Positions 60,189 to 64,000 of a stretch of DNA of 64,000 nt are shown piece after piece. The position numbers and the translations under genes are program-made. Source of the DNA: Nemopilema nomurai (taxonomy: Eukaryota; Cnidaria; Scyphozoa; Rhizostomeae; Rhizostomatidae); NCBI GenBank assembly GCA_003864495.1, contig ML133496.1, forward strand, positions 255,122 through 319,121, read 5' to 3'. The notes under the pieces were generated by a model. That model saw only the letters and a list, made by a program, of their open reading frames with translations, searched no databases and was not told where the DNA came from. Numbering within the stretch: the stretch's first letter is position 1; each line of letters begins with the position of its first letter.

Positions 60189-60893
60189 ATGTTTCATGGC
60201 AAGGGAAGAATTTACAAGAAAAGCGTTTCGTTATCTTTGACAATGGCAAGGAGTGCTCCAACAAGCCCACTTTCAGATAAGAAGTACGTGCATTTCGCAG
60301 AAGGGGAAGATCTTGTGAATGTGAAGACTTTTGTTCCAAGCTACGATGACCTTGATGCTCTAAGAAAAGTGTTCTTGAATGAAGTTCCACTCGAAACAAA
60401 AACTAAGAACGCTGATAATGATGACGTAAGCGATAATGAAACTAAGTTCAAAAACTTGAAAGGATCGAGGACACTGTTGACCCGACGTGTTCGCATCATT
60501 CGCACTTTAGGAGACGAAAAAGATTGTTTGTCTAAATGCTACGACCAGCCAGGACCAGAAGAAATAGAAGCAACAGTTGATGAGCGTAGCGTCTGTCTGG
60601 CTGATACAAGACTAAATGGAAGAACTGTCAGTGGATTGGTTGTTGTGAACAATTTAGCATTCACTAAAAATGTTTCCATTAGACATACATTTGATGAGTG
60701 GAAGAACACTTTAGATTGCCCTGCATACTATGTCTCATCTGCTGATAATGGCAGGCGAGATAAGTTTGGATTCAATATCACATTTCCTGGGGATAAGACT
60801 GAAATGTATTTTGCAATTCACTACAAAGTTAATGGAAGTGAATTCTGGGACAATAATTCTGGAAACAACTACAAAATTGTTGACTTCAGTTGA
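60189..60893 (+). CDS. PP1 regulatory subunit 3 (CBM21, glycogen-targeting)
   Basis: Single exon, 234 aa from the ATG at 60189, or 216 aa from the ATG at 60243 (MARSAPTSP), which may be the true start. It brings protein phosphatase 1 to glycogen to activate glycogen synthase. A PP1-docking RVxF-type motif, KKYVHFA, lies at about residues 31-37. The C-terminal half is a CBM21 carbohydrate-binding module: SGLVVVNNLAFTKNVSIRHT, then FDEWKNT, DKFGFNITFP, EMYFAIHYKVNGSEFWDNNS and the final NNYKIV. Intron-less coding is common for the vertebrate PPP1R3B/C/D group, which it resembles most. It is shorter than PPP1R3A. AATAAA at 61253-61258 is a likely poly(A) signal. Confidence 0.92.
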   Translation: MFHGKGRIYKKSVSLSLTMARSAPTSPLSDKKYVHFAEGEDLVNVKTFVPSYDDLDALRKVFLNEVPLETKTKNADNDDVSDNETKFKNLKGSRTLLTRRVRIIRTLGDEKDCLSKCYDQPGPEEIEATVDERSVCLADTRLNGRTVSGLVVVNNLAFTKNVSIRHTFDEWKNTLDCPAYYVSSADNGRRDKFGFNITFPGDKTEMYFAIHYKVNGSEFWDNNSGNNYKIVDFS

Positions 60894-63800
60894 ATTCAAG
60901 CTTTACATTACAATTTACTTGATCGTAATACACTCTAGTTTGTAAATTTGCACAGTATTCATCACCTTCCTTGCTCTTGTAAATATTTCTTATCCAATTT
61001 TCTAAAATATATAATTTCAGAGAGGCTTACAGGCACATCTTCAGCTGTACATAAACCAAACTGTGGCAGCATCACCTATACATCACCTAGTTGTGTATTT
61101 GTAAATCCTAATGTGCTATCTCAGAATTGCTGTGCATTGAATTTCCTCCTGGAAGATCCCCAACAAACAACATTATTCCCCAGACACCAGATATAATTGA
61201 TGCTATTCTGGATGCAAAATTATACTTTTAAGTCTATCAGGATTTCATACATAATAAATGTAGTTTTCTATAGATGATGTTTCAGTGAATTTTACATCTT
61301 GTGAAAAATCAATGAACAACAAATCAGCTTTTTGAACTCAAAAGGGTTGCAGGTTTCAAAATAGTTTTAAAGAAGTTTCCCATAATAAAAGCCTTTTTTA
61401 TTTTGAAAGAGCTTGTTTTTGTTTTTTTCCAAATGTAGATATACTTAAATGTACTTACTTAAAGCTTTGTGGAACAGCTGTGAATGAATGAGGTTTTATT
61501 TAAAACGCACAAAATAACTGATCTAATGTTTCATTACAAATTGATATCAAGATTAATAAAAATTGTATATCAGTGCCTGTGGTTTCTTTTATTTTGACTG
61601 AAATTGCTTTTTTATCTGTTCATTTTATTGACTTAAAGTGTTAAGTTTTCTGATTAAAGTACACTTAAGTGTTTTGAGGATCATTGATAATGGAAATTGT
61701 TAAACAAGTTTTAAATGCTTATTTAAAGCACTGATCCTTGCAGAAACAGCCCTCTATTAGAATCTAGTATGTCTTCCATAAGTCCTTTCGGAAGCCTGAA
61801 ATTTTTATAGGAAAAACCCATTTATGTGTTACCAATGATTCAATTATATATTTTCTGATGGTTGAAACCTTATTAAGAAAATAAAGATGTAATTCAGAAA
61901 TAAATACATTTTCATAGAGCGTAAAATAGTCAAACCTGCATGATTTTCAGTTTTCACAGTTCCAAGTTTATACAAATAAAACTAATTCTAATAAATGGCC
62001 AAGATCATAAACAAGTAAAGCATGTGCTGAAATGTTATTTTCATGCATCTGTTTGATTGAACTATTAGCTCAATCTCAAACATGAATCAGCTTTGAAAAA
62101 TTGTTTATTGTCTATTTAGGTTTGTCTTCCACATTGACTAGAGTCGCAAACTGATAATGATGCAGCACTCGCAAACTGATTGTTTTCTAAACCAGCTGAT
62201 TCTGGACATCACGTGTATGGTTGAGTTTTTGTACTATTAACTACTTATGTGAAGCATTTCCAGTCGAATATCTGTTTCGTTGTCTGCCCAATGTCGCGAA
62301 AAGCACAGCACCTTGAATTCGTTTTTTTTAAGTCGCATCTTGATGTTTGAATCGCGCAGTTGGTAAAAAGTCTGCTGAAAATGTTTAGAAATCTGTCATA
62401 AGTGTACGCTTTATATAACAATTTCTGACTTTAACTCTCTATAAAAAGGTCCTATAAAAAGGAATCAATTGCATAAAAGCAGTACTTTATAGTCTAGACA
62501 CAACTTTCTTTATAAGGTATCTTTTTCAGAGACGGCGCCATTAAATTGTGGCACTGCCTCCTCGTTGTTTCACATTGCCAACGGCGCTAGCTCTCCTTTT
62601 ACTCGAGGTAAAGGCTATTGGCCAAATTCTGACTTGAAACGGCTTATTTCCCTCATTTTTGCAATTCAAACCAGCGTGATTCAATTATACAAAGGCTATT
62701 GGCCGAATTCTGACTTGAAACGGCTTATTTCCCTCATTTTTGCAATTCAAACCAGCGTGATTCAATTCAATACGTTGATTGAGAAACTCTGAACAGCGGT
62801 CCTGTGATGAAAAAGACCACGCAAAAGGGAACTGCCAGACTCTTTCTGATATGCCAATATTTATTATTTCTGAGGTCAGTCATCTCCATTTCTCTCATCG
62901 AATTCGGAAGAATTACGAGGGCTATCTTTCTCGACATATGGGGGGCAACTGCCCCACCTTGCCCGCTGCCGGTGCCACTATGCCAAATATAATGGCTTCA
63001 TTAAATGCTTTAGCGAAATACCTTTATAATGCTTTATATTTTAAGCTGCAGAAAAAGCTTTCACTACGCTAATATTTGGGGGGGGGCCATGGCCCTAGAG
63101 GGGTGCCCTCGAGGGGTGCTTGATGCAGTTGGCTGCTAACAACACGTTTCATGGGAAGAGAAACTCGTAACTAGTCACGTATTTTGACTGTTTGAACCAC
63201 GTTATATATAGGGACCACACTGCTCGTTCGCCATTGGTAAACAATCTAGAAATGTACTTTTCCTGTAATTATTTACAGTTACTTAAACGACCAACAACAA
63301 ATTAGTACTAACACTTTTCATGATTTTATGGCATTATTTCCGGCGCTCTGAATTGTTTTTTAGTCGCGTTTAGTCATTATTCTGTACCAAGGAACTTTTA
63401 TGCCCCAATTGCGCTGCTCTTTGGTAGCCATGTCAACCGGGACATGGTTCTTGGTTCTCACAGCGCTGCTTGAAATGACTCGTCATTTTGTCGGTCGATT
63501 AGCCTAGGTGCTTTCCAATCACTTCACTCTGCGAAAGTCTGCTGTCCTGCAAAGCCTCATTCTTCGCAGAAAGCATGGAAATTGTCATTCATTCACGACA
63601 AACCTTTTTTCTTTCGCTTGTGTCGTGGAATTATGCTCATTCTTTGCAACTCGAGTAGAAAATATTCCTACCCTGATCATAACTACTTTAAAAGAATAAA
63701 AAATTGTTTCAGCCATGCTTTGAAAGTTAACAATATGCAAATGCCGACCATCCATGACCAATTTTGATATGACAGCATCTGCAATCATTTTTCCTCCCAC

Positions 63801-64000
63801 TGCTTTTTGTAGTGCTTAGTTGTAAAGCCTTTGCAACTTTGTTTTCGAAATTAGACAACGACCGGGACCACTGGTAAATTTCCTTCCCTACGCGCAGATT
63901 ATTGTAGGAATATAATTTTGTAGGATGGATTGATATGAACAATTCACGTTAAATGGCTCACTCATGCAAATCAAGCATCATTATTTGATGCTAATCCGTT
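60894..64000. other. PP1-subunit 3' UTR and unassigned DNA
   Basis: After the 3' UTR I see no exon or RNA gene. Noted are an 81-bp tandem duplication (62610-62771) and a G-run with GGGGCCATGGCCC near 63071-63120, like the G/C-run remnants elsewhere in the window. The paired open frames near 62565-62792 come from the duplication. Confidence 0.5.
62610..62771. repeat. 81-bp tandem duplication
   Basis: Two copies starting AAAGGCTATTGGCC at 62610 and 62691, nearly identical over 75 or more bases (one A/G change near the start). Recent local duplication with no coding content. Confidence 0.92.

Overview
This is a eukaryotic nuclear window, most likely from an early-branching animal and best matched by an anthozoan cnidarian such as a stony coral or sea anemone. 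The reasons are the animal gene families (a TRPV-like channel pair, a Mu-class GST, Rab7, a CBM21 glycogen-targeting PP1 subunit, an HDAC6-type ubiquitin zinc finger), the many short introns, the A+T-rich spacers and the mix of Ty3/gypsy, tyrosine-recombinase and MITE-like elements. The species assignment is inference. Exon models were built by eye from GT/AG sites. The closed models (two TRP genes, GST, receptors A and B, Rab7, ZnF-UBP) were checked for phase across every junction and a total length divisible by three. No database search was run.

Layout. 1.6-14.9 kb: two paralogous TRPV-like ankyrin-repeat channels arranged head to head (minus 1615-8385, plus 8898-14892) around a 512-bp shared 5' region. 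15.6-21.2 kb: an 11-exon Mu-class glutathione S-transferase on the minus strand, with a 21-nt microexon. 22.1-35.3 kb: two tandem minus-strand paralogues (receptor A and receptor B) of a membrane receptor family I do not recognise. Each has a signal peptide, a new-looking Cys-containing ectodomain spread over three exons, a Ser/Thr-rich stalk, one TM segment, a 28-nt juxtamembrane microexon and a tail crowded with YxxPhi motifs. 38.6-41.4 kb: Rab7 on the plus strand. 42.8-53.1 kb: a nested transposon, in which a young Ty3/gypsy element has its 3' LTR split by a tyrosine-recombinase retrotransposon with A1-B1-A2-B2 split direct repeats. The inner element carries a 2-kb minisatellite full of ATGCAAAT octamers. 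53-56 kb: a third single-TM receptor (receptor C, plus strand) with SH2-type tyrosine motifs and the same TM-exon phases as A and B. 56.6-58.6 kb: a small stand-alone ZnF-UBP protein. 60.2-60.9 kb: a single-exon PP1 glycogen-targeting subunit.

The genes are separate eukaryotic transcription units, not an operon. The best candidate for an undescribed system is the receptor set A/B/C: repeated tyrosine motifs (one exact ITAM spacing in A; PI3K- and Grb2-type sites in C), fast-diverging ectodomains and conserved exon phases suggest a clustered signalling-receptor family, possibly for immune or self/non-self recognition. That role is inference; the domain architecture and exon conservation are directly visible.
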